This document shows, in pieces, positions 33,335 to 44,612 of a stretch of DNA of 64,000 nucleotides (positions within the stretch are counted from its first letter, which is position 1; each line of letters begins with the position of its first letter). Source of the DNA: Cryptomeria japonica. Its lineage: Eukaryota > Streptophyta > Pinopsida > Cupressales > Cupressaceae. The notes under the pieces were generated by a model. The model saw only the letters and a program-made list of their open reading frames with translations. It did not search any database and had not been told where the DNA came from. A program made the translations under genes and the position numbers. Where the stretch lies: NCBI RefSeq assembly GCF_030272615.1, contig NC_081405.1:152840113-152904112 (forward strand). Direction: 5' to 3'.

Positions 33335-35322
33335 CATTACTAATAGAAATAGCTAAAATAAATAAAGCATCAAAATCACCATCATCAGAAGTCTTATCCG
33401 TGGAAGCATCAATGCTCTTCTTCTTATTTTTACACTCCATCACATGTCCTCTTTTTCTATAGTTCCAAAACTCAACTCTATATTTTTGGGGGTATTAGAA
33501 CATCCTTTTGACTTATCCTTATTTTTATCCCTGTAATGGTGAAAATATTAGGGTTTTCACAATTAGATATATGAAGACCACTAATTTTTACTTAGGGACC
33601 ATTACATTAAAATAGGGCTAAACCTAATAGATGTAGCAACAAACCAACAATGGCAGGGATGAGAATTCTATCAGATTTATTGGATTTGAATTGATTACCC
33701 TCTTTTAAGTTGAATTGTGAAAATTGAAATTAGGGTAAATGTGTTGGAATTGAAGTAAAAACGCATGAATAGTGAGCTAGAGTTGTCAGATCGAGCCATA
33801 AACCTAGATCTAAGGAATGTAATTATATTCAAATATATTCCCAGAAGGAGCTCCTGACATGTCAAGACTGGTATGCCCGTCACACCGGTCCTCCGCACTT
33901 TTCACCATCCAAAGGGGAATTTGTTTCCCATTGTAAATAAAATCAATTCTGAAGATCTTAACTTTGTACCCATTCTTGCACACATTAGAGAAGGGAAATA
34001 CGTTGGGAATAGGAGCTTGCCTTAGGTCAAACCCTAGTTTTGGAATTAACCATGAAATAGAAATGAAATATAATTGAATTGCAGTAATGAAAATGTTCTC
34101 CTTTTGAGGGAGATGTTAAATAATGAATGAAACACTAATGATATATCTTTTAATGGAGTTGTATTTGTCTCCACAAGGAATTAGGGTTCCATGAAGTCTT
34201 CATAAATGTAGAACATGAATTTCAACTCCAATTCTTGAAACTTGACCTTACTTCTGCTCCAATGCTTGAAAGAAGATTGATTGCTTGCTCACTTGAATTT
34301 GAATGCTTGATTTCTTGATGGATGTGTGATTGCTTTTTTGGATATATCAAAATGAGAGGGTGGACATCCTTTTATACCTGCCCATAGAAAAACAACTTAA
34401 TTTTTTGACATGAGCTGACATGGGATATAGGTCCCAACCAAAATGATGTGACCATTAAGGGGCTCGAAAATGGGTTGTGATTGGGAGGACTAGGGCACTA
34501 GCTTCTTTGGTCCTGACCAATCAAGAACCATGAAACAAGGGAGAAATGAAGTGCAAGTTAAAAATAATGAAGAATTTGTATGGTGTGAGTAGAATCAGGC
34601 TCCAATAAGGCCTCGAGACATGAACACCAAGGTGAGGGCCTAAATGAGGACAAAATTGTAAGGGAGTACAAGTTAGGACACTAAATCCCCTTTAGGCCCT
34701 TTCTCCTTAGGCCTTCCTCAAGCATGAAAGGCATCTTGGGAGCCAACATCCATGGTCTTTCTCCTCATATTTTATGAAAGAAGTATAGTAATGATGTTGT
34801 CCATCTTCATTTTTGTACCACCACTTCTTACAACAATGATTAGATTTTCCCCAGAATCTTGCAAAGAGAAAAGCAATAAAATGCAATTATCTTCATCTTC
34901 AATACTAACATCTATTGATGCAAGATGACTTAAAATCAAATTAAAAGCATTCAAATTTTCAGCAATAGAAACACCATCCCTCATTTTCAAAGAATACAAA
35001 TGTCTTTTTAGATATAGTTTGTTAGACAAACTCGTAGTTTGATAAATTTCACCTATTTTCCTCCATATAGCTTATATGTGGTGTCTTTTGTACAAACATT
35101 TAGAAGGACATAGTTAGTGAGACATGACCAAATGGTTCCTCGTGCCTTCTTGTCTAACTTTTTTCAAGCATCGCTCATTAAAGAAGAATCCCCTAGTTTT
35201 TTATCTAGAAAAACTAGCAACCATTGGTATCTCTCTTCAAGGAGATATTCAACATTCAACTTACACATCTCCTAAATAATTCCATTAAATTTCTCAATAT
35301 AGTAACAATAGGTGGAGGCCAT
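33335..35322 (-). pseudogene. Copia-1 gag remnant, split by a solo LTR
   Basis: Copia-type capsid protein. The start ATG is at 35322 (MASTY), followed by stops. The UBN2 region at 35029-34772 shows LYLKRHLYSLKM and NAFNLILSHL. After the solo LTR, coding resumes at 33526: a Lys-rich linker, then a wrecked zinc knuckle in which Phe and Tyr replace the first two Cys (FWNYRKRGHVMEC), then an acidic linker ending near 33335 at about the point where the protease would begin. Nothing downstream survives in this window, so it is a truncated element joined to TR-GAG-3 interior. It is a lineage distinct from Copia-2 and Copia-3. Confidence 0.75.
33532..34684 (-). repeat. Solo LTR of the TR-GAG family
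   Basis: About 1153 bp from TGTAATGGTG to GGACACTAA, with no PBS on the left and gag coding on both sides. ATCCC at 33527-33531 and 34685-34689 is a candidate target-site duplication, if the degraded LTR end is placed at CTAA. It arose by insertion into Copia-1 gag and loss of the interior by LTR-LTR recombination. Confidence 0.75.
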
Positions 35323-35433
35323 GGTATGTACAACATTTATTAAATCTAAAAAAATCTCACAAAGACAAAATTTCCCACTGCAACAAAATCCTTCAACAGT
35401 TTTAAGAGAAAAGCATCTCTTCCTCAACATAAG

Positions 35434-35452
35434 GATTAGCTTTGATAACAAA
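35434..35452 (-). other. Primer-binding site of Copia-1 (degenerate initiator Met)
   Basis: Minus strand TTGTTATCAAAGCTAAT, beside the LTR end. It resembles TTGGTATCAGAGCTAGG with several transitions and transversions. Confidence 0.55.
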
Positions 35453-36223
35453 TGTTGTAAAACAAAGTGAATAAAGCTTTCAATATGAAATCAAAGTGAA
35501 ATTTATTGTAAATATGAAACTAAATATCAACCCCTAATAAAGTGATTGCATAATCAAAGAAAGAAGAAGAAAACCATTACACATGAAACACCAGATTTAT
35601 GTGGAGAAATCTTTTCAGTAATAAAAATTCAGCATAGAAAGAGAAGCAAGTATATTACTAATCTAATGAAAATTAGGATAACAATACAATTTTATATAAA
35701 CCCCTATAAAAATTTCAACACTCTGTTATCTTGCACAACTGAACAAAACCGAATGAAGAACTTTACTCAAGGCCCTAATATATAGAAACTTGTGAGGATG
35801 AATACCACTATGATATCATCAAACAACATGAAACAATACCACCTGGAAAAACTCATGCCTACCTCCTAGAATAGCCTCTTATAGATACTTTTTACAACTA
35901 TCATATGGCATCTAGCTAATTTGGGCACTCCTAGACCAATATATGAGTCTCTAAGATAAATACTTGTCATAAAAACCCAAAATGGTTGTCATAACTCTTG
36001 ACAAGTGTCCAAGCAACTCAAAATAGGAGATTTCAAAAGGGGATTCCTATCTATTTTGTCCTTTTCCCATAGGACAAATGGTAAAAGTAACTCGAACATT
36101 ACATGGTTTCTTTCACCACCATTGGTTAAATGGTTTAACCTCTTATGGATGAATTACGAATGACATTAGAAAATAATTAAACAAACGATTTACAAGGTTG
36201 ATGACACCTAACAATTTCCAACA
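35453..36223 (-). repeat. 5' LTR of Copia-1
   Basis: 771 bp bounded by TGTTG and CAACA. On the minus strand it starts TGTTGGAAATTG. Orientation follows from the minus-strand PBS and gag at its left. Unexpectedly, a plus-strand PBS-like TGGTATCAAAG abuts its right edge. Confidence 0.65.
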
Positions 36224-36236
36224 TGGTATCAAAGAA
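36224..36236 (+). other. PBS-like sequence of element E
   Basis: TGGTATCAAAGAA, a near match to the initiator-Met site TGGTATCAGAG, directly after an LTR edge ending TTTCCAACA. The right LTR of element E also ends TTTCCAACA. Confidence 0.5.
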
Positions 36237-37446
36237 AACTTGAAAAATCTCTCCCTTTTAGGCTTGATATTGAGAGGGCCATGGTAAAAAATGGTGCTTC
36301 ATGGAGTAAAATGGACATCACACTTGTGCGCCAAAGGGTCCACAAATGAATTTTTATATATAACACTTCATATTTCAATGGTTGAATTTGTTTTAGTACT
36401 TTTGGTCCACCCCTAGTTGGGCCATATGGAATTCCTTATGGTTGTAACATCGTCTAAGTTTGTGTGTGGGAATATTTAGTTGTTGTAGGTCAAAAATATT
36501 TTTTTGTCAATTTTTTTTAATTTTTCAAAAAAATTATAAAATAAATACAAAATAATATTTTTTTTACCTTTTTATATAGGTATCCTGCACAATATTGTGT
36601 AATACCTGTAGGTATTTTTATTTTTTTATTTTTATAATGGCCTACAAAATATTTCTTGTTTGCCTAGTCAGCTACCAACATGCAGTCAATTAGCTTTTTG
36701 CACCTTATCATCTCCCAATCATGCCCAATCATCATGCTAATTTGAACATGATGTCATGTCAATGTCATCATTTTTGCCCATAATTTTGACCCCTCTTTGT
36801 TGAGTTGTTTTGTTTCTTACATCAACTTCAGGAGGTTATTTCTCTATCATACAAAGGCCCTTTTAAGTGATTTCTTTTCATTGTGCATATTTTTTTGTGC
36901 TCTATCTAGTGGTATAGTTTATTTTGTAGAATGATATCTGAATATTTTCCAATTTTTTGTTTCTCAAAGGATACCCTACACAATTTCAATTTTTGGAACT
37001 TTGAGAGGCTTGTTTGAGCTCATGTAAACACCTTTTTGGGTATTACTTTTTTGAACGCTCTGTGATTTTTTAAGCTCCACACAGTGGTGATGTTTATTTA
37101 CATGACAATATTCTAGAATATTATATTTTGATTATGCCTCTTTTGAGGCCTTGCACGTCTTTTCTATTCTATAAATTCTCTTAAATAAAGTGTTATAGCA
37201 CTATATACTTTCAAGGGAGTCTATGTTTTTGCATCATGTAGATTTTTTTTCAGTTTTTGTCATCATGTTGAGGTTTGAAATATAACTTTATATTTATCTT
37301 CTTTGTCTACCTCATGACACAAACATTGTAAAAAAAACATTCTCTAGTAGATATTCTATAAATTCACAAACATAAAGTGCCATAAAATTGAACGTGTGTT
37401 CCTTATGGAGGGAATAGTAGATCTAATGTTGGGTCTCATTCTTGTG
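36237..37446 (+). other. Non-coding interior of element E, left piece
   Basis: No gene on either strand. Very A+T-rich between 36480 and 36660. It ends at the Copia-3 target site TTGTG (37442-37446). Confidence 0.5.
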
Positions 37447-38635
37447 TGTTGGAAGTATGTGTTTTGTGGTTGTCATTGATGTCAAACTTCTTGTTCTGAA
37501 ATGGCATTTGTTTGGAATGTCTATGGTGCTAAGATATCTTTTTCTATTGATGTTGAAAGTGTTCATTGGTTGTTCCAAAAGTGTTCAAGTCTAGAAAGTG
37601 TTGTTGATGTTGTTTATTATGCTTATCTTCTTTGGATATAGTTTTGGTATCATGATTATGATCATTTTGTGGTTCGGAAATATCTTTGTGTTCTTCAGAT
37701 GTTGTAGTATTATTTGTTGATGGTTGTGATAGTCTATGGTTGACCTATCCTTGGGTCCAAACATTGGTTGTGGGAGATTGTTTGATGTGCTCACCGTAAT
37801 GCGTGGAAATATGGATTTAAATTGCTTGCATTGGAGAATGTGTTTTGACCATTAATTGATTATATAGATGTGTAGCATGTGGATATATTGTTGGTTAGTT
37901 TCTAGTGATTGCAAATTGGTGAATTGATCTTTGGAAGATGTGCTTTGGTCCCCCCTTTCTCTTGGAGTGGATCAATGTGTGTATTTTTCTCTAGAAAGTA
38001 TATTTTGGTTCAAGATGACTTGGTTCAAGCTTTGATGATCTATCTTGTATATAAGGAATGTGTGTGATTGAGTTGTGTGTAAGAAAGGGTGAGAAGTAAG
38101 GGTGAAGAGTAAGAGAGAAGAGTGTAGATGCAAAGATAATCAATGAGGTTTGGTGAAGTGCAGAGAAGAAGAGTTGCTTTCAAATGATATGCAAGTTGTG
38201 TTGAGACTGTGGTAGAGATATGAGACAAAGTGTTGATAGTTGAAGTCTGTGTTGTGTGTGTTCTAATGTTGGTCACTTGGTGTAGAGTTCAAGGACTACT
38301 TCATGATCAATAGATCCTTCTTTTTATATTATTTTTGTACCTTGATCCCCTATTGCAGTTAGCTTTAGGTTTTGCAAGTCCTCTTTTGTATCTTGTGTCA
38401 TGAGCAGTTAGCCTTGGTTTGCAAGTTTGGAGTAGTGAGCTCTTTTCTTTGTAATCTAATATACATAGTAGATATATTTTGTGGGAAGGTGTCCATCGTG
38501 GTTTTTCCATGTTTGGGTTTTCCATGTAGAAAATCTTGGTGTTCATGTGTTGGATGTGTAATGGTTTATGTGTTGTATTAATTTTTATTTTGGACTAATT
38601 CACCCCCCATTCTCGGTCCTTCCTTGGGTTCAACA
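37447..38635 (+). repeat. 5' LTR of Copia-3
   Basis: 1189 bp from TGTTGGAAGT to GGTTCAACA, matching 58038-59249 throughout. Confidence 0.9.
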
Positions 38636-38637
38636 AT

Positions 38638-38652
38638 TGGTATCAGATCTTC
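38638..38652 (+). other. Primer-binding site of Copia-3 (initiator Met)
   Basis: TGGTATCAGATCTTC, two bases after the LTR; the first ten bases match the tRNA-iMet complement. Confidence 0.82.
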
Positions 38653-38689
38653 CTCTTGAGTAAGCTTAATGGCTTGAGGTAGATCCGGT

Positions 38690-41316
38690 ATGGTGCAGGA
38701 TGTGAATTATAAAGTTTCGATCTTTGATGGCACAAAATTTCTATACTAGAAGGAGATAATGGAGTCACATTTGGAGACATTGCATAATGGAATTTGGGAA
38801 ATCATACGGACTAGATATACACCTCCATAGGGTAGTGCTCAGACTCTAGATGAGATAAATTTGAAGGAGACTAATGTGAAGGCTAGCGCTATAATTTTCA
38901 GTTGTCTAAGTGAGTCAATGTTTGGAAGGGTAAAAGGATTGAAGGAAGCAAAAGTTGTATGGGACAAGTTGTGTTTGGCATATGAAGGAGATTCAAAGAC
39001 AAAGAAGGCTAGACTGATGAATTTGAAGCAAAAGTATGAGTACCTGAGAATTTTGGAAGATGAAAGTGTTGAGAACTATACTCATAGAGTGACTAATCTC
39101 GCTGATGTCATTAGAGTTGTCAGTGGATATTTGGAGGAATGTGATGTTGTTCAGAAGGTCTTGCTAACTTTGCCTAAATCCTACAAGCCACAAAGATATG
39201 ATATACAAGAGAGAAATGATTTGAGTAAGTATACCATTGATCATATTATTGGTACTTTAACAACCTATGAGATTTCAAAAATGGAAGAAGAGAAAGGAGA
39301 AAAGAAAGAACCAGCATTTACTGTTTCAAGACGCAATGATCTGGAATGCAGCGGAGATCTAGATGAAGATGAAGCAAATTTTGTTAGAAGATTGTAGCGA
39401 GGCACTAGAAAATACAAAGGTAAGTTACTTCTAAAACATTTTTTCTTGTGGTAGAATTGGACATTATGCTTCTAATTGCACTTACAAAGAAGACTATAAG
39501 AGACTAGATGATGATGAGAAGTTAAAGTTAATGATTATTTGAATGGAGAATTTATGTTTCTAGCAATTAAAGATAAGGAGGATGCTTTGAAGAAACTAGA
39601 AGAAGAGAGAACAATTAAGACTGCATTGCATGCTAAGATAGAACCAAGTACCTAGATTATAGATTTTGGATGTTCAAATCATATGACCGGTGATAAAGAC
39701 AGGTTTATTAATCTCAAGAAGTATGATGGAGGATCAATGAAGTTTGTCAAAGAATATGGTGTAGCTATTCGAGGTATTGGAAGTGTTTCTATTGATGGTA
39801 AGAAAAAAAAATGATGATGTTTATTATGTTGAAGGGTTAAGACATAGTTTGTTAAGTGTTAGTTAGATGTGTAGAAAAGGATATGAAGTATTTTTTAATA
39901 GCACCGAAGTTGTGATTAGAAAAGAGAAGACTGGTAAAAGAGTTGTTGAAGGATTTAAAATAGGTGGAAATGTATACTATATCAAGGATAGAAAGGATAA
40001 TAAATATTTGCTAATGCAGAAGGTTGATATTGTTCCAACAATTACAGAGAAGACAAGTGATATGAAATAAAGAAAAGAGAAGGAAACAAATGATAAAGAA
40101 GAATAAGAGGAAGACTTAGGTAAGTTCTTGCTAAGTATGTTCAGGAGCTTCATTTCGAAAATCAAATAATTGGAGACAAGACAAAAGGTGTTTAGATAAG
40201 AAGGAAGATTACAAAAGCTCAAGAACAAGCCAACTACTATTTTATATCTATGACTGAGTTGAAGACTTATGAGGAAGCAAGTAATCATGAAAGTTGGGTA
40301 AAAACAATGGAAGAAGAATTAAATCGGATCTAGAAGAACAAGACTTGGGAGTTGGTACCTAGACCGGTGGACAAGAATGTAATAGGAACTAAGTGGGTAT
40401 TCAAGAATAAGTTAAATGAGCAAGGAAAAGTCACAAGGAATAAAGCATGACTAGTATGTAAAGGATATTTTCAAGTAGAAGGCATAGACTTTGAAGAAAT
40501 TTTTGCTCCTATAGCAAGGATGGTAGATATGCATATGTTTCTTACATTTTTTGCTTATAAGAACTTTAGAGTTTATCAGATGGATGTCAAATCAACATTT
40601 TTAAATGGAGATCTAGAAGAATAAATTTTACATTGAGAAACCATATGGTTTCAAACTGACATAGGATCTGAATATGGTGTGCAGATTGAAGAAAGTATTG
40701 TATGGACTCAAACAAGCACTGAGGGCCTGGTATGCGAGATTGGACAGGTATTTTCTTCAACATAACTTCAGGAAAGGTACAACAGATAGTAATAATTATT
40801 TCAATATTGATGGAGACAAGTTGTTAATTTTGATAATTTATGTTGATGACATTATATTTGGAGGAGATGATAGTTTATGTAAAGGGTTTGCTAAAGAGAA
40901 GCAGAAATAATTTGGAATGTCATTGATTGGTGAGTTATCTTTCTTTCTTGGGTTGCAAGTTATTCAATCAGAAAATGGAATTTTTCTCTCAAAGAAAGTA
41001 TGTGAAGGAAATTTTGAAAAAGTTTGGTTTTGATGATTGCAAACTAGTTACAACTCATTTAACCATTGGATGCAAGTTGAGAAAAGATGATGAGTCTTAC
41101 AAGATTGAATATAAGAAGTATAGGTTGATGATTGGTGGATTGTTGTATTTGACTGTGTCCAGACTAGATATCATGTAGGTTGTTTGTTTGATAGGTATAT
41201 TTCAGGCAAATCCTAAGGTGACACGTGAATAAGACGTGAAGAGAATTTTTTAGATATTTGAAAGGTATTGTGGATTATGGACTTTGGTACAAAAAAGGTG
41301 GAGATTTTATGTTGAA
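38690..41316 (+). pseudogene. Copia-3 gag-pol, integrase-less, upstream part
   Basis: The ATG at 38690 opens a gag of UBN2 type (best frame 38861-39397), after stops that replace Trp and other codons. A zinc knuckle GRIGHYASNC is near 39450. The protease motif at 39662-39670 reads D-F-G in place of D-S-G, followed by CSNHMTGDK. A segment typical of the region before the integrase follows (39867-40070). The sequence then passes at about 40080-40260 straight into the RT preamble (GTKWVFKNKLNEQG near 40390), so the integrase zinc-binding and catalytic core are deleted. RT carries YVDDIIFGGDD (YVDD at 40839-40850). RNase H starts near 41200 and is cut by the solo LTR at 41316. Related to Copia-2 by shared RT motifs. 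Confidence 0.88.
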
Positions 41317-42228
41317 TGTAGTACCCCTACTCATATGAACTCATTGGACTCATATTTTATTATTGGTTGTTTTCAATGGATACATTACCATGATTTGTAT
41401 TCAAACTTATATGACATTATTTCATGCTTTATCTAGATATGAGATGCATAATTTATTTGCAGTATTTCAATACTTGTGATTTATGGCATTTTATGGATTA
41501 TTGCTATGTACTGACACTTTACTTTATCTATGCAATGTGGAATTATATGTTGTATGTCTGTGAGTGTATTGGATGCAAGGGGATGATTTTCCTTCACTCA
41601 TTTCGGTGAGACAAGGAACGCCGCGATTCTCCTTCATCGATGTGTATGTCATATTTTCTATATTGTATATATGCATGTGTGATTCGGTGATGCGGGATAT
41701 TATAGGTACAAGTACCAAGTAGGTACGGGGTATCGTCTCCACCTGGCTTCACAAGTCTCAGCATGCCTTCTATTTTTCGATGGAAGTGGAGGAGATAGTA
41801 GTTGACCCTATTTTATTCAGTTACACTTGTGTGAGTGTCGTCAATTGGTCATCCTATCAGTTTGTTCCGGCCTTCGTATTTTGTTGTTTGATCTTTTATG
41901 AGTATTTGCTTGAGGTTTGCTCAGTTTGTGTGTTTAGTGGTTTTAATTAATTAATTAAATTTATGAAGTTATCTCATTATTGGTATGATTGGTTTTCGGA
42001 ATTATACTATAGTTGTACATATTTTAAATATTAGGAATCGATTATAAACTTATATATATATTCGAAGGTGAATATAGTTTATGACTAATTATATTGATTA
42101 TTTTAATGTGATTTATGATAAGTTGAAATATTTGAATCCTACGACCTAGCATATAGAATGATAAATCATTTGTTATATAGATGTAAGTTAAATGGTAGAC
42201 AACTTGATTTTATCGATCACACATATTC

Positions 42229-42285
<57 letters not shown>

Positions 42286-42694
42286 GGTGAAGTTGTAAAT
42301 TTAATTAATACGATTATTGTCTTATGCTATAAAAATGATTATTCATAAAACATATTTATAAATATTAGCATATACATAAATTATGAATATATATTATTAA
42401 CTTTAAATGTCTAAAGTTTAATATTACTTTGCAAAAGATGATATAGTCGCATGTTAAAAATATATATCTTAACAAAAGGTGGCGGATTTAGTGCTAGGAG
42501 ATAGCGACTATGTCGCATGGCAGGTTGGCTGGCCGATTACACTCAAGTCGACTAATACATGTGGCCAAACTAAAAAAACAAAAACTATTGGTTAACTCCA
42601 ACCTAAGGACAATGACTTTGTTCCAAACTAGCTAGGAGTCGATAGGTGGCTAACACATAGGCAAAACCATCGATTTAGATGCAGAATTTAGAGG
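41317..42694 (+). repeat. Solo giant LTR, left piece
   Basis: Begins TGTAGTACCCCTACTC. Contains a (TA)n run at 42232-42282 and the block ...GGTACGGGGTATCGTCTCCACCTGG..., which parallels the LARD LTR near 42930. It ends at the LARD target site TTTAA (42695-42699). No gene is seen. Confidence 0.82.
42232..42282. repeat. (TA)n microsatellite, 51 bp
   Basis: Uninterrupted TA dinucleotides within the solo LTR. Confidence 0.95.
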
Positions 42695-44129
42695 TTTAAT
42701 GTAGTACCCCTGCCCTAATCAATCTCTAACCTTGGTTTAATCTTGATTAGTTTATCGTAATATTATGTTACAGTTAGATGCTTGATTTAACGCATAGCTA
42801 CTGATGTGATTTTCACACTAGTTGTATGCAAGCTGTTAGTGTACCTAGTTTGTGGTATTAATATCGGACTAATGCTCTCATTAAGATATTATATATGTAT
42901 GCATGTATGTCCTTTGGTTGCAGGAGATTTCAGGTACCACGCCGCATGAGTGCGAAGTTCTTCTTCACCTGGAGTTACAGGTTTGAGTGTACCTTTTTAA
43001 TCCTTAGAGTTGGATTAGGTGATCGTAAGACCCTAGTTGACCTTAGTCGTGCTCCAGTGAGCATCGCCAGTCGTCGTCGGTAATCCCTTCTTGTTTGGGG
43101 TTGCGAGTCGTCTGTTTGGTTGACTTTCTCGATTTGCGTGCTTGGTGTGTTTGGTTAATTTGATTAATCAGTCCTTAGTAATTATCTTGTTTAAATATGC
43201 GTTTGTGCATTGAAGATTAATCGGATTTTCATTATGCGATTTTCGTTGATATTGGATTGCTTATTTTAAATTGGGAGTGAATTCGATTAAATGATTGATT
43301 TGGAATATTAAATGCATTTTGTATATGCTGTTGAAGAGAAAGTTATGTATTTTATCGCAATAGAGTTAATTGCATTCTGTTGGATTATTAAATTTGAAAG
43401 GTTAAATTGAATTGATTGAGGAAATCGATTTTTTGATTTGAATAGCAAGTTTAATTTGTTGTATAGTTGAAAAGGATTAATTTTGTGAATTATTTGTAAA
43501 TAAAATTTTTTTATTCCAAAAATGGAATTTTTGGGTCAACTCTTCCATATAACCCAATTTGGGGAAAAATTGGAGGATGGACAAATTTGGAGAAGATTTT
43601 GGTTGGAAAGAAATTTTAGAGGTTTTGGGAAGGAATGATGCTGGATCTGGCAGGTGGGCTCTCCTTCAGCCATTCCAGGATTGCGTATTAAGGTAGGATT
43701 CTGAATTTGTTATTGAAAATCAATGTGATTGTCCATTTGAATTGGCTGGAAATTTTGGTTTTGAGATGTGTTTTCATCATTGCTATTTGGGGGTTTGAAT
43801 CCCTTTGTCATTTGGAAGGAGGAAAATCACCCAAGAACTTGATACCGAACCAGTCCCTTTTAAATCGAATTTTCATTGAATCGAAATTGCTTATCAAATT
43901 TGGTGATGGGCGTGTGTTTTAGTTTTCGGACTGTGTATATAGAAAATATATTTTATTCGAACTGTGCGTTGGGGTTTTTTGTATTATTGAAAACGAACTG
44001 TGTTTTAAAAATAAGGAAAATATATTTGTTTTGCCCCTGTGCGTTGTTTCTTTTATACGAAATTGAGCTGGGCGAAAATTTAATAAAACTCGAACTGTGC
44101 GTGTTTTTTTATGCTTATCGAGCTGAGGG

Positions 44130-44365
44130 TTTGGGGTGGAGGGCGGGGAGCGGAGCTCCACCCGCTCCTCCCCCCTCCCCCGCACGTCCCCCTTGCTGCT
44201 CCCCCCGTTTCCCTTGCCCTTCTCGCAGACCGTTGTGCCTGCGGCTCACGGCGGTGGCCGTAGGGGCCGCGGTGGCCGCAGGGCACCGCGGCACCTGCGG
44301 GCACCACCGCGAGCGCCGCCACCCCTTTCCCTCGGCTAGGGTTAGGGCACGGCCGCCTTGCCTCC
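44130..44365. other. G+C-rich, CpG-rich island in the LARD 5' LTR
   Basis: A sharp block of G+C-rich DNA in an A+T-rich window, ending in a telobox-like CTAGGGTTAGGG (44336-44347) and then CTATATTTTAATG. It is repeated at about 52130-52364. It may be a regulatory or leader segment; coding is possible but unsupported. Confidence 0.65.
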
Positions 44366-44524
44366 CCTATATTTTAATGCGTTTTCTTTGTTTTAAACAT
44401 AGTTCTTTTTAAAAATCATTTTTTTTTAATGTATTTTTTTTAGTAATTTAAAAAAAAAAATGCGTATGATATAAGTATTATTTTTAATGAAAGATGTTTT
44501 TTTTTAATGTATTTTTTTTTAACT

Positions 44525-44528
<4 letters not shown>

Positions 44529-44610
<82 letters not shown>
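44529..44610. repeat. (AT)n microsatellite, 82 bp
   Basis: Pure AT run; only 16 bp long at the same site of the other LTR (52534-52549). Confidence 0.95.

Positions 44611-44612
<2 letters not shown>

Noticed and set aside
34685-34710. Polypurine tract making 33532-34684 the 3' LTR of an element running right.
   Set aside because: The purine run belongs to the Copia-1 gag linker, and gag coding continues on both sides; a solo LTR is simpler.
43876-44412. 178-residue frame in the LARD 5' LTR, repeated as 171 residues at 51875-52390, and antisense frames over the same part.
   Set aside because: Present twice only because LTRs are duplicates; the Pro/Arg/Gly-rich part is read through a G+C island in several frames. 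No domain is recognisable.
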